A stretch of 64,000 nucleotides of DNA from Cryptomeria japonica (Eukaryota; Streptophyta; Pinopsida; Cupressales; Cupressaceae), in the NCBI RefSeq assembly GCF_030272615.1, contig NC_081408.1:609558173-609622172 (forward strand), read 5' to 3'. Made by a program: the position numbers and the translations under genes. Position 1 is the stretch's first letter, and every line of letters starts with the position of its first letter. The notes under the pieces are model-generated. The model was not told the DNA's origin, ran no database searches, and saw nothing but the letters and a program-made list of their open reading frames with translations. Positions 45,401 through 54,822 of this stretch are shown here, piece after piece.

Positions 45401-45694
45401 TTCTGCATAATCAATTGGCCTAATGAAACCAACATCTAGGAGTTTCTTGAGCTCTGTTTTGACTAGCACTGCAATCTGGGGATGCATCTTACGAAGCTTC
45501 TGCTTGACAGGTTTGGCTCCTTTTGCTACTGTGAGATGATGCATAACTAAATCCGGATCAAGCCCAGGCATGTCTGCATATGACCATGCAAAGTTGATCT
45601 GACGCTGCTGGAAGAACTCTATGAATTGAGGCTGTTCCTCTGGAATGAGAAGAGATGCCAGATGTATGATATGAGGGTTTTCAGGAGTCCCCAC
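42428..45694 (-). CDS. Pol of B: RT, RNase H, archaeal-like RNase H, integrase (1088 aa)
   Basis: RT about residues 75-260, with CTDFRDLNKACPKDDFPLP and catalytic YVDD at 215-218. First RNase H about 343-435; its usual catalytic Asp is absent (LLLYISATSTALGVLL), as expected when a second enzyme takes over. Second RNase H about 505-640: LYFDGS, IAEYEALITGL, VYGDSQLVI and RAADAMA give the D-E-D-D set. Integrase: HHCC finger from HEGICGTH to CKKCQ, then LDLVGKI, VTDNGLPF and GQAEASNK (DDE). It ends in a GPY-like LGPYVVTTI and has no chromodomain. The dual RNase H marks the Tat lineage. The frame is open upstream to the TGA at 45731, so the true product is probably a larger polyprotein. Intact along its length. 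Confidence 0.96.
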   Translation of the reverse strand: MGTPENPHIIHLASLLIPEEQPQFIEFFQQRQINFAWSYADMPGLDPDLVMHHLTVAKGAKPVKQKLRKMHPQIAVLVKTELKKLLDVGFIRPIDYAEWISNIVPVGKPKGGIRICTDFRDLNKACPKDDFPLPNIDIIVDLTAGHAMLSLMDGFSGYNQIKITPEDQHKTAFTCPWGTYCWNVMPFGLKNAGATYQRAMTTIFHDMMHTMMEDYVDDLLAKSLTREGHLHILDQIFDRLEQYHVRLNPKKCVFGVTSGKLLGYIVSSKGIEVDPAKVKAIMDMPPPKNISQLRTLQGWLQSIRRFIAQLADKCHPFTHLLHKNIRFQWDDKCQQAFQALKNYLMNPPLLMPPDPSRPLLLYISATSTALGVLLAQHNAEGKECAIYYISRTLVGYELNYTPIERACLAVILAATKLRHYLLTHKVQLIAKIDPLKYLLSKAALTGRLAKWVMILSEFDIEYVDRKAIKGQVIADQLADEPLIGDHPLISNFSDEEIFMITEAQSWKLYFDGSYTRHSSGAGILFITPQGDSIPKSYRLTFPCTNNIAEYEALITGLRLAIQWKLKELQVYGDSQLVIRQATDEYQTKDDKLMPYKQMVDNLKTSFTTITFDQIPRDQNRAADAMATITSLLDLPQNSTRYEFLVEQLWIPAYDIPESEMICCLVGSESPWYGEFYTYLRDHTLPPNQSNNQRKTFIRQTARYTIIAETLYRRGLDGTLLRCLEQGEITKALEEVHEGICGTHSSGPSLAKKIMRAGYYWPSMEKDSYYFVRKCKKCQVHGDLIHAPAQELQPITTPWPFCQWGLDLVGKIHPSSSNGHKFIITATEYFTKWIEAVPLTQVTGKQIASFILNYIICRYGVPMSIVTDNGLPFKNQDVRELCEKFHIQHRFSTPYYPQGNGQAEASNKNILRILKKTVNDAGRDWHVQLNPALWAYRTSIRTPTGATPYSLVYGAEAILPIEVEIPSLRVSLHNLIDDEAYRVSRLQDLELLDEKRQAAYNHLKAYQQRMSRSYNHRVRSRTFEVGDLVLRENPRNQPNKEHQGKFESNWLGPYVVTTIFGSGAYQLATSDREPLADPINSMHLKRFYT

Positions 45695-45730
45695 ATTGTA
45701 TTCTTTGGTTTCCTCGATAAGAATCGTTGA

Positions 45731-46930
45731 TCATTCCTGTTGTGTACTAGCAGGGAGAATGTCAAACCCTTCATCCTCAGGTGCCTCAGAGAGGTTTTGA
45801 CCGTTGGATACGCTCTTTCTTTTTACTTTTGTGGGATCAAACAGTGCCACAGTGTTGTTTTCACTGGAAGATCCATGTTTTATTGTTATATTTTTGCAGC
45901 TGAAGGGTTTGGCATCTGCCCCGAAGTATGCTGCGCTATTAAGTTGAATGGCGAATCCAGCTTTGTGATCCCCGCTTGGTAGATTATCCCTTAATTCCAA
46001 AAAGTCAATGATAGCCTCATCGTTTTGGAAGAGGTCAAGACATGGGGGATTTGGTTGGTTCCATTCGATGAGTTCAGGGTGGACAATGGGCATTACGTCA
46101 TCGATTAGGTTAAGTGCGGGAGATGTATCAGTGAGGGTTAAGACAGTGTGGTGAAGGTCGTTGATGGTACTCTCCCTGTCAGAATTAGGCGTAGGATGAG
46201 ACGTAGGGTCTGTGGAAGATGTTTCCAGCTCAGGTACCCAAGTGGTCTTTATCTGTGCTTCTCCGTAAATAGGGATGTCTTTGCGTGGCGGAGGTGGTGA
46301 TGTGTCTTCCTCATCTGAAGTGTTAAGCTGTACATAATCAAATTCCCACTCATGTGAGTCGGTCTCTGAATCACTTTCCAGCATCCGATTGCTATACCAT
46401 ACCGGGATGTCTTTGGAGTTGAACACGGTAGGTGTGATTGGTTTATGTATCTTTGTGGTGATCGGTGCTGCAGGAACTATGATGGGGTTTAAAGGTTTTG
46501 TCACGGGAAGTATCGACAGTGTTGATTTAGTGGCTTCTATTGGAACGGCTGGTGCCATAGATGCTGCTACGGGTTCCAATATAGTTGCTGCTATGAATGG
46601 TTTTATTGATGTGATGACTGCTGTGGATGGGATTACTAGTTCGATTGGTGGGATTTTTGGCACTGATGACGGTTGCGGTGGGTTTGTGAGCCTCGATGGG
46701 GCAGTGACAATATTGCTTGATGGTGCTTTGATTATGAAAGGTGTCCTCTTTACAGTAGGTGGGCAAAATGGTTTGCTAGGTTTTCCTTTAAATCTGAGTT
46801 TAGGAAGGATCTCTTTTTCAAAGCCTAGGCCTGTATTACCTTTGGGCTTGAACTCTGGCAGCAGCGGTTCATGTCGTCCTTGTTTGCAGTATCCCAAAGC
46901 ACTCTGACCATCATATCCCATTCTTTGCAT
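45731..46930 (-). CDS. G-patch-like and acidic linker segment of B polyprotein
   Basis: 399 codons between protease and RT. The start MGYDGQSALGYCKQGRHEPL, with a later NTGLGFE, has G-patch spacing of glycines. About residues 60-170 are Pro/Ile/Thr/Ala-rich, followed by acidic text (SDSETDSHEWEFDYV) and the stretch HPELIEWNQP shared with A. The TGA closing it (45731-45733) sits where A has CGA (Arg), so it is a decay mutation and not a natural end. The upstream border is also a single in-frame TAG. It is probably a spacer of Gag-Pol with a nucleic-acid-binding module. Confidence 0.7.
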   Translation of the reverse strand: MQRMGYDGQSALGYCKQGRHEPLLPEFKPKGNTGLGFEKEILPKLRFKGKPSKPFCPPTVKRTPFIIKAPSSNIVTAPSRLTNPPQPSSVPKIPPIELVIPSTAVITSIKPFIAATILEPVAASMAPAVPIEATKSTLSILPVTKPLNPIIVPAAPITTKIHKPITPTVFNSKDIPVWYSNRMLESDSETDSHEWEFDYVQLNTSDEEDTSPPPPRKDIPIYGEAQIKTTWVPELETSSTDPTSHPTPNSDRESTINDLHHTVLTLTDTSPALNLIDDVMPIVHPELIEWNQPNPPCLDLFQNDEAIIDFLELRDNLPSGDHKAGFAIQLNSAAYFGADAKPFSCKNITIKHGSSSENNTVALFDPTKVKRKSVSNGQNLSEAPEDEGFDILPASTQQE

Positions 46931-46951
46931 AATGAGGAGGCCTTTGCCATA

Positions 46952-48445
46952 CTATTCTGTAGGAAGTGTAACTCGCGGTTTGTCAGTGGTGATGGGATCT
47001 TTATAGATCCATTCCGCTAGGTCCTTATCTTGTGTCTCTTCCTCTTGACTCTTTCCAAGGATGAAAGGCATTAAGGCACATGCAGGCATGTTTAGTGGTT
47101 GCTGGAGTAACTGCTGTGGTTTACCATGTGTTCTAGGAGAAGTGGGCATTTTTCCCACACAAAAGAGCTGACTCAAGTTGTATTCTCCAAGACCTTCCTC
47201 TGCGACTTTCATCTTAAGCTTTTCTTGCTTGGGTATAGGAGTGTTTGAACTGGCAAGAGAGGCGGGATTTACATATGATGTGGAGGAAATGGCTTCCCTA
47301 TTATTAGGAACAGTAATCTCTGGTTGATGGCTGATATTATGGCAAAAAGCAAAAGGATTTGCATCACCCAGGATTGTGATCTCTGCACCATTATGTGGGA
47401 ACTTGATACATTGATGGTAGGTAGATGGAACGGCTTGCATGGCATGTATCCAAGGTCTCCCTAATAATAGATTATATGGCAGAGGAAGGTCCAGAACCTG
47501 ACAAATGATGTGCTTTACCACGGGGCCTACTCGGATTGGTAGTACCACAGCTCCTTTGGATGAACGCTCTGCATCATCATAGGCCTTGATGGTGATCTTC
47601 TTGCGAGGATCCACTGATTCTATTGCATATCCCAATGCTGTGACCAACTGTAGTGTACAAATGTTTAGGCCTGCTCCATTATCTATCAAGACTCGCTTGA
47701 TCCTGTGTTGGTTGATAAAGCCTTCAATGTGTAGTGAAGCGTTATGAGGTTGTTGGAAGGAAGAGTTGTCACTTTCAGAAAAAGTGAGACAAGGTGATGA
47801 ATTTAGATTTCCAACCATGGCTTGAAATTGGTTTGTGTTCAGGTTTGCAGGGACTGACGCCTCTTGGAGTGCTTGATCCAAGATTGTTTTATAAGATGGC
47901 GATAGGCGCAATAGTTCTAAAATGGATATGAGCGCAAGCGTTTTATCTAATTGTTCCACAAGATTGTACTGCTTTGGGATGGAGGTGGTGCCTTGTGGAG
48001 CTGCCTTGATGGTAACTTTGCCGTGACGCGTAACAACATTGCAATTTGAGGTGGGATTTTTGAAGGTTATGGTTGCAATTTGTTCACTGGCATCATACAG
48101 GTGATTGACAATGTAATTATACGCAGCTTGCGTATAATCAGTGGTATCAGGACCTCGTCTAGACGTCAAAGGACCCCTTTGATCTTGCGATGGAAGTGGA
48201 TTCTTGAACATCTGATGATCATTATTGGTCGTTTTTGGGTCATGTCCTTCAATTTCAATTTCTCCTCGATCAATAAGATCCTGAATGAGATCCTTCAATC
48301 GGTGACAATTACTTGTCTTGTGTCCTTGTCCTTGATGGAACTCACAGTGTTCAGTATCTCTCCACCATGCTGGTTTGACCTGAGGCTCATAGTTGGATAG
48401 CTTAGGTAGAGTGATCAAATTCTGAGAAATGAGTTGTCGCATCAC
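46952..48445 (-). CDS. Zinc knuckle and aspartic protease of B
   Basis: The frame is open from the Gag stop (48485) and the first Met is 48445. The N-terminus shows WWRDTEHCEFHQGQGHKTSNC, a C..H/H..C knuckle, followed by HRLKDLIQDLIDRGEIE. The protease core is VLIDNGAGLNICTLQLV (Asp-Asn-Gly-Ala active site), then KKITIKAYDDAERSSKGA, PIRVGPVVKHIICQVLDLP and YNLLLGRPWIHAMQAVPS. A low-complexity tail leads to the G-patch segment. It ends at TAG 46952, where A is open. It would cleave Gag-Pol. The Ser/Thr-to-Asn change in the active-site triad fits the varied D-x-G of plant Tat proteases, so activity is possible. Confidence 0.88.
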   Translation of the reverse strand: MMRQLISQNLITLPKLSNYEPQVKPAWWRDTEHCEFHQGQGHKTSNCHRLKDLIQDLIDRGEIEIEGHDPKTTNNDHQMFKNPLPSQDQRGPLTSRRGPDTTDYTQAAYNYIVNHLYDASEQIATITFKNPTSNCNVVTRHGKVTIKAAPQGTTSIPKQYNLVEQLDKTLALISILELLRLSPSYKTILDQALQEASVPANLNTNQFQAMVGNLNSSPCLTFSESDNSSFQQPHNASLHIEGFINQHRIKRVLIDNGAGLNICTLQLVTALGYAIESVDPRKKITIKAYDDAERSSKGAVVLPIRVGPVVKHIICQVLDLPLPYNLLLGRPWIHAMQAVPSTYHQCIKFPHNGAEITILGDANPFAFCHNISHQPEITVPNNREAISSTSYVNPASLASSNTPIPKQEKLKMKVAEEGLGEYNLSQLFCVGKMPTSPRTHGKPQQLLQQPLNMPACALMPFILGKSQEEETQDKDLAEWIYKDPITTDKPRVTLPTE

Positions 48446-48484
48446 TATTTCAATGGGTTCCCCTAAGGGAGTATATGTGCATTT

Positions 48485-49732
48485 TTATTTTTGCTGACGA
48501 GGTCTTGGTTCATCTTGAGATGTGATGCGACCTTGATTAGGAGGAACATTTGTGTTATTTTGAGGTGGAGGATTTTGTCCTGCAAATCGAACCACAGGTT
48601 GTGCATTTTGGATAGTTCGAGCATCCACAACCCCATCGTTGACGATATTTTTATTCTTGTTCCAGAAGTTTGGTTTATCGCTATTGAAGCGCGGGCGAGG
48701 ACCATCTTTTGGTTCATTAAAGATTTTGATGAGTCCTTTCTTGATGAGTGCCCTTTCACATTTTAAACCCTTGGTGATCATATCGTTAAAAGAGTCTGTG
48801 TCTTTGACATCCAGGTGAAATTCCATTTCTTCGTTTAAGTTGGAAATGAAAATTTCCACTAGTTCTCGTTCAGGTAACTGAAGAGAACGTCTGCTAGACA
48901 TTTGGCGCCATCGTTGCAGGAATACTGAGAATAATTCACCTGGTTTTTGTTTGGTGTTGCACAGATCAGCCATGGTGATGTCGCGTTCAATATTATAAGA
49001 GTAATGAGATAGGAACTTCTGGATGAGTTCCTCAAATGTTCTTATGCCACCTGGTAGTCGGGAAAACCATGATGTGGTTGTTCCTCCCAAGCTTTGGGGA
49101 AAAAGGTGCATTAGGTATGTGTCCTCATAAGCGACTTCGAGACAAGCGGAATGAAATTCTCGAACATGATCGCAGGGATCTCCCTTTCCTCTATATTTTT
49201 TGAATTTTGGTGTTTCGAACCCGCGTGGAAAGGGTGGCATATAAAGATTCCTATCAAACGGATAGGGACAGATGTCGTTAAGTGAGAATTGATTGGTCTT
49301 AACACCACTATGAAGTTGTTGGGCGAGATTCTTGACTTGTTGCCGCAACATCTCCATTTCATTTGGAGGAGGAGGTGGTGGGTTACCTCGAGGGATGTTA
49401 TATCTGATGTGATTTCTACCTCTTTCCTCCTCATGGTGACTTTGTCTTTCTGATGCTTGTCTTAATTGGGCAAGATCAAAGTCTGAGGGGAGTTTGGCTC
49501 CTTCTTGAGCGAGTCTTAAAAAGTGAGCATCCGTATTGCTCCTTAATATTTCATCAAATAATCTATTAAAATGAGGGTTATGCTGAACCCTTTCGATTGT
49601 TGAAGGAGTGGGAGTACTTGGGTTTTCGTCATTCACATTTCCTCCAAGTGCTTCTTGAAATTCATTGAGGTTGTCCTCTTCTTCCTCAATTTCTATTTCT
49701 CGTTGCCTTGATCGTGATCGGGTTTGAGCCAT
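48485..49732 (-). CDS. Gag of B (415 aa)
   Basis: Start chosen at MAQTRSRSRQ (49732) because it aligns with MSVTRSQSNKQ of A; an upstream Met at 49828 is in frame but unaligned. After an acidic stretch (EIEIEEEEDN) come DFDLAQLRQ, PPPPPNEMEMLRQQVKNLAQ, then the Gag domain: DICPYPFDRNLYMPPFPRG, DPCDHVREFHSACLEVAYED, YLMHLFPQSLGGTTTSWF, LSHYSYNIERDITMADLCN, LFSVFLQRWRQMSSR and LVEIFISNLNEEM. The C-terminus is Asn/Pro/Gln-rich. It ends at a TAA followed in the same frame by YTPLGEPIEIV, which A reads without a stop at that point. Forms the particle. Confidence 0.92.
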   Translation of the reverse strand: MAQTRSRSRQREIEIEEEEDNLNEFQEALGGNVNDENPSTPTPSTIERVQHNPHFNRLFDEILRSNTDAHFLRLAQEGAKLPSDFDLAQLRQASERQSHHEEERGRNHIRYNIPRGNPPPPPPNEMEMLRQQVKNLAQQLHSGVKTNQFSLNDICPYPFDRNLYMPPFPRGFETPKFKKYRGKGDPCDHVREFHSACLEVAYEDTYLMHLFPQSLGGTTTSWFSRLPGGIRTFEELIQKFLSHYSYNIERDITMADLCNTKQKPGELFSVFLQRWRQMSSRRSLQLPERELVEIFISNLNEEMEFHLDVKDTDSFNDMITKGLKCERALIKKGLIKIFNEPKDGPRPRFNSDKPNFWNKNKNIVNDGVVDARTIQNAQPVVRFAGQNPPPQNNTNVPPNQGRITSQDEPRPRQQK

Positions 49733-50174
49733 TTTGTTTGCAAGTTTGTTTTGAAGTTGATTGAAGATGATGATGAGTTGGTGATGAAATGAAAGATTGA
49801 TGGTTGGTGGATTGTAGATCTCTAGCACTCTAAAGGTAAATGTAACCAGAATTCTTTCTTTGAATTGCTTGTTTGTTTTGATGATTTTGGATGTGATAAG
49901 GTGTAGAGAAATCTGAGATGTGTTACAGATTTTGACTACCTAGTAATGAGAGGATTCACTCATGAACTAGTTTTAACCTGCGTAGATGTGTCTCTTAGGA
50001 TGAGCTTATCCTAGATGTAGAAACAATCTAAAAGTGATGTGATGTGTTTGATTTCAAGCAATATCTAAAAAGGAATCGTGGGACAAGAACCTCTTAATGT
50101 TTTGAGAGTTGGGATGGATTGATGATGAAGTGATGATGTATGAGTGGGATGATGGATGAAAATGTTTTCAACTT
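49733..50174 (-). other. Spacer between ORF1 and gag in B
   Basis: 442 bp with no gene. In A the same junction is one base, so either A lost or B gained this spacer. Confidence 0.7.
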
Positions 50175-50558
50175 TCAATAAAAACTTTGTGTCACAAATG
50201 GGACAAACTCTTCTTCTTCCCTTTCAGACGTTGGTGGCACTTCTCGAGCTGTGTTGTAGGTGATACAGATGTTTGGGAAGAAATTGGGATTAATCTTTCC
50301 TCCTTGATTTTTGTGATAACTCAGAGCTCTATATTGCATAAAAGCTCTGCGGTTCAATGATTCTGAATCAAACTCGTTTGTTTTACCTTGAAGGTATAGA
50401 CGCATGCGATGTAGAAAGACTCTATGGGAGACAAAGATTTGTCGATTGATATAGAAGAATTTCCTCCTTTTGATTAAAGCCTTTGAGCTTAGTGGTCTCC
50501 TTTTCAAGGTGATACTCTGATGACACTTCTTCTTTCGCAAGATGTGAAGAATGGTCAT
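50175..50558 (-). CDS. ORF1 of B, 127-aa protein of unknown function
   Basis: The frame is open from 50699, but the Met at 50558 (MTILHILRKKK) aligns with the A start (MINPHILRRKN) and gives exactly 127 residues in both. The N-terminus is basic. Shared blocks: FYINRQIFVSHRVFLH, EFDSESLNRRA, GKINPNFFPNICITYNT and the C-terminus EFVPFVTQSFY. The strongest conservation lies in the last 45 residues. No known catalytic motif is visible. Position matches the extra 5' ORF of Ogre-like Tat elements. It may be a separate regulator or an early translated leader peptide. Confidence 0.8.
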   Translation of the reverse strand: MTILHILRKKKCHQSITLKRRPLSSKALIKRRKFFYINRQIFVSHRVFLHRMRLYLQGKTNEFDSESLNRRAFMQYRALSYHKNQGGKINPNFFPNICITYNTAREVPPTSEREEEEFVPFVTQSFY

Positions 50559-52398
50559 AAAAGTTGTGACTCTGTGTTGTTTGCACTTTGTTTTTGGTAT
50601 TTTTGGTTGTGTTGACAGATGTTGGATGAATACTTTGTTTTTGGGATTGATTTTCTGATTTTTCTTTGACAAGAAAACAAAGCAAGCACACAAACACAAA
50701 ATTGTAGCCTCAAAGGCACAAATGAGTATGGGTCTAGATCAACCCAATCCTTGGACTTGTTTTTGACCCTTCCTTTAGATTTATTTTAAGGTGTATTTCC
50801 AAAGCCTGAAGTCGGCTCAATTCGCACTAGGTCTGTAAAACGAACACACTTCAAACACTTTTTATCCCTAAGGTCAAATGGCCAGTTGTGATAAATTTAG
50901 CCCACATCTTGATATTTCTTCGACTTTGGTACTACATACCTTATGAATCCCGCCGTGGCAGGTAAGGATGTGATATACTAAGTCTTGCACGAGCATAACA
51001 AATAGATGATCCCTATGATGGGGGAGTCACCACTTTTATCAAGCCACAAGTGACTTTTCAAAAAGCTATGTTTCTACTCAAGGAAATATGTATGGTGAGT
51101 ATCTTGGGAGCAAAACCATCTATGCTCTTGCACTAAATTATATCTCAAATATCCTCAATCAATAGAACGGGTGGGCTACTACTTAAAGGTGTTTAGTCAT
51201 GTTCGATATTTTTGGACATAAGTTCATTCTGCAGTGACTCACTTAAGAGCCTTGTAACTGGTGGTGGGGCCCATTTGTCCTTTCGGCCAGTTACACTGTA
51301 GGAACAGCTATACCCAAGGCTACAGCTTTCGCTCTCACCTGATTTCTATAGCGGCTCGAAGGATTTACCGCTCGAGGTCATTCCCAAGAGTATCGATCCC
51401 TTGGCAGGCCTCTCTTAAAAAGATAAAATTTGAGCGTTACTAACACTTTTCTCTTGCACCTAGGACCACGAGAGCCAAGGGAGAGGATAGTGTGTGTTAG
51501 AGGTAGGACCACTCGACCAACTCTTTTGCACAAATGTGCCAAACACAAAATTCACTTGTTCCTTTTAATTTGTCATCGCAATGATTTTCTATCTATTTGG
51601 AGATGTTGCTCCAACAATCATGGTGTTCTTTTTAATTTTCAAAGGCAATTGTTGGAGTAAACTAGAATTTGAAAATCCTGGTCAACTTAATGAAAAACAC
51701 GTTTGCATGAAGTAAAATTGCTTTAAAAATGAGACAAGTTGATTGTGAATTTTATTTGCACCAAAAATGGAAGTGTGGATTGTAAGTTTTATCTTGATGC
51801 AAGAAATAAAATTTGCCTTGTTGATTTTAAGCACCAAAAGAATTTGTTCCTAACTTTGCAACAAAAAAAATTTGCGTGTTTGTTTTTGTGATTCTTTTTA
51901 ACTTTGAACAAGTGTGATTCTTTTTTAGAGCTCCAAACGAAAGATATGGTTCTTTTTAAAACTCCAAATGAAAGTGTAGTTGATTTTAACCCAAAAGGAA
52001 AATGAATTTATTTTATCCTAACTTGAAAGACAAAGTTAGCAATATGAACAAATTTATTTCCTAAGCTAAAATTGCTAAAAATAATGCTATTGTAGGGGTT
52101 AGTTAAAACCTGCACAAAAGATAATTAGTTAGAAAAATCTGAATGTTTTGGTGGGCTTCTACAAGCCTAAAATTTTTGGTTTTCGGTTACAAGGAATTTT
52201 CTTACAACTCTTTGTTACAATAGCTCTACTCTGTGTGAAAACAAAAGTGCTATTTAACATGAAAGAGCAACATTATAGACAATAGCGTTAAAGTATCAAT
52301 TTGCGAAGGTGCTAAATTGAGAAGAAAAATGCAAGAGAATGACCTGTGTGTCAATTAAAACATTCAAAAGTTAGTAGTCTTCAAAATGATTGCTCTTC
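50559..52398 (-). other. Leader of B
   Basis: 1.8 kb from PBS to ORF1, no credible gene. The part at 51000-51660 resembles the A leader (tatggtgagtatcttggg, gagatgttgctccaac then catggtgtt). The GCGCTA arrays of A are absent here. Confidence 0.75.
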
Positions 52399-52418
52399 GA
52401 TTCACGTCGGGTTCACCA
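52399..52418 (-). promoter_or_regulatory. Primer-binding site of B (tRNA-Trp)
   Basis: The plus strand reads gattcacgtcgggttcacca: twenty bases equal to the 3' end of plant tRNA-Trp with CCA, from memory of that tRNA. Two bases separate it from the LTR. Confidence 0.9.
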
Positions 52419-52420
52419 AA

Positions 52421-54301
52421 TGATGTCATGGAAATGGGGACAAGGCAACAACAAAGTTCAATGTTAATAAGTTAGTTTCAATCATAAAAACAAAACAAAG
52501 AACTAAAAACCATTCCAAACATATCAAGAGAGATTTCAAAAAGCATGAAAGAAGTTTAACAAAATAAAAGAAAGGAGAAGAGCCTCCCTAAGATGCTTCC
52601 ATGATGCCTTTTGATGCTTCTCCCTTGTTTCTCTCCTCTCCAAGTCCCAAATGAGTGTAGCTCTCAGCTTTTAGCACTAGCCATGGATGCCATATGGAGA
52701 TTCAAGATGGTTGAATATGATAAGCAAATACTATGCAAGAGTAGATAGTGATGCTATGAAAAAGCTCTATGCTAATGCCAGTATAACAACAATACTCTAA
52801 ATGCTTCTTTTTGCTTGAGGAGAAGGGTTCTATTTATAGAAGAAATGGGGAAATGAAGGGTTAATATTGAATGGTTTAATCAAGGGCCAAGTTTGAAAGT
52901 TGGGGATCCATGTGCACAATTGGCACCAATAAAATGGTGACAAGTGTCAACATAGGATTGGGTTGAGAGAAGAGGTTGGAGGCATTAAAGGCCTGAGAAG
53001 ACCTCATGGTTATCTAGAAGGTAAGGGTCAAGCCTAAATTAGGATTACCCACTGGATTAGGAGTTAATGCAAGGGTAAACCTTTGTGCAAATGTTTAAGA
53101 GATAATCATGGTCAAAGCATTAATGGCCTGATGAGACCTTTGGGTTGGGTAGAGGTTGAGTCAAAACAAATGTTTTAACCATGTGGGAGGGTTGAATTAA
53201 CCATTAATGGTTATTGGAGACTTTGGGGATTAAGTGGTTGAAGGTTGAAAGCTTTCAAAGGTTATCCAAGACTTTTAGGCTTTTAGTGGTTGAAGGTTGA
53301 AAGCCTTTAATGGTTATCAAAGACTTTTAGGCTTTGAGAAGTGACTCCATTTTGCTTAGGAATGTGACAATAATTAGGGGATGGATTAGGCTAATTAGGA
53401 AGGGGGTAGAAGAATCTAGAAGGGGATTAGATTTTGCAAGTGGATTTGGTGGGTGAGGGAAAATAGGATTTTATTAAAATAAAAATTCATTTATTTCAAT
53501 AAATGTGTGCAAGTTGTATTTGGATAAATATTCAAATAAATATTAATTTATTTAAATGAGAAAAAGGAAGATAAAGCATTAAAATGCTTGAAGACTTTGA
53601 GGGGAACCATTAAAGGCTTGAAGACTTTAAGGAAAACCATTAAAGTCTTAAGAAGACTATAGAAGGAAGCCATCAAGTTTGAAGACTTTAAAGCCATCAA
53701 GTTTGAATACTTTAAGGGAAACCATTAAAGGTTTCAAGTGGGTGAGGATAAATAGGATTTTAAATAAATAATTTATTTAAAATAGTTGTGCAACTTGCTT
53801 TTGTAGGAAAATACAAGTGGGTGGAGGATAAAGGTGATTTAAATAAATTATTTATTTAAAATAATTGTGCAACTTGCTTTTGTAGGAAAATACAAGTGGG
53901 TGGAGGATAAAGGTGATTTAAATAAATTATTTATTTAAAATAATTGTGCAACTTGCATTTGTAGGAAAATGCAAGTGGGTAGAGGATAAAGGTGATTTAA
54001 ATAAATGATTTATTTATTTAAATGTGAGAGGTGGGATTTTGGGGGTTTTAAATAAATATTAATTTATTTAAATGTGAGAGAAGATTTAATTAAATAAATA
54101 TGATTTATTTATTTAATTAATGGTCTGAATTTGGTTAAGTGAATTAAATCAAATAAATTGAATAATTTATTTAATTAATAGGAGAATAGGGTTAAGATGA
54201 ATTAATTAAATATTAATTTAATTAATTATTAATTGATGGTTAAATAATCAAATAAATACCAAGTATTCATTTAATTAAGTGGACAGATTTATGTGACTAC
54301 A
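52421..54301 (-). repeat. 5' LTR of B (1881 bp)
   Basis: Same length and nearly the same sequence as 38075-39955. TSD attcc follows at 54302-54306. It carries the 79-bp repeats at 53787-54023. Confidence 0.97.
52830..52839 (-). promoter_or_regulatory. TATA box of B
   Basis: Minus strand CTATAAATAG in the 5' LTR, conserved in position in A and L. Transcription would start about 30 bp to its left. Confidence 0.72.
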
Positions 54302-54817
54302 ATTCCTTCATCACTTCTATGATCAAATTTACCAACATACTCTTCTAATATAGCATTTGATTCCAAATATTCTGAAGTATTTAAGAGTAGGAGTATTACC
54401 AAACCATAGTTCATAAGGGGCTTACCGGTTTCACTTTTGATGTGAACTCTGTTGAAAGTGTAAACCATTGTATTCATTGCTTCTCTCCAGTACACATGAG
54501 GTATATTTGCTTCCAATATCATGCTTCCAGTTACTTCCAGAATAGTTTTGTTCTTCCTTTCCACAATTCCATTCTGCTGAGGTTTCCAGAGTGCTGATAC
54601 TTGTCTTTTGATTCCATTCACTTCACAGAATCTATTAAATTCCTTAGATATAAATTCTCCTCCTTGATCAGATCTTAAACATTTGATTTTCTTACTGGTT
54701 TGATTCTCTACCATTGCCTTGTATAGCTTGAATTTTCCAAAAGCCTCTAATTTGTCCCTGAGAAAAGTAACCCAACACATTCTAGAATAATCATCGATAA
54801 TTAGCATAAAATATCTA
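54302..54817 (-). pseudogene. Integrase core of C, between F and B
   Basis: GDRYFMLIIDDYSRMCWVTF (first catalytic Asp region), CLRSDQGGEFISKEF (second Asp), KPQQNGIVERKNKTILEV (Glu), then YWREAMNTMVYTFNRV and SDEGI. One frame, without stops. F separates it from the upstream CKEC finger, B from the downstream FLGYS motif. Both joins are restored in frame or nearly so when the insertions and one TSD copy are removed. Confidence 0.92.
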
Positions 54818-54822
54818 TCTCC

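Larger units (their letters stand above)
38075..54301 (-). mobile_element. Element B: nearly intact Ty3/gypsy Tat-type retrotransposon
   Basis: 16,227 bp, TG..CA, TSD attcc (38070-38074 and 54302-54306). LTRs are both 1881 bp. Sense order: 5' LTR, tRNA-Trp PBS, leader, ORF1, Gag, zinc knuckle and protease, G-patch linker, RT, RNase H, archaeal-like RNase H, integrase, 3' module, PPT, 3' LTR. Only three in-frame stops (48485, 46952, 45731) separate the ORFs of an otherwise continuous gag-pol frame. It is inserted in the integrase of C. Confidence 0.96.

Noticed and set aside
42428-45694. Endogenous pararetrovirus or envelope-bearing retrovirus origin
   Set aside because: Integrase, dual RNase H, LTRs and TSD show a Ty3/gypsy Tat element; no envelope-like or movement protein frame was seen between pol and the 3' LTR.
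46389-46907. 172-aa plus-strand ORF rich in Gly, Ile and Val
   Set aside because: It is the antisense of the Pro/Ala/Thr-rich linker of B Pol; composition explains the open frame.
52399-52418. tRNA gene fragments (tRNA-Trp at 52399 and 32503, tRNA-Lys at 7571)
   Set aside because: Only the 3' 18-20 bases are present, next to LTR ends: primer-binding sites, not tRNA genes.
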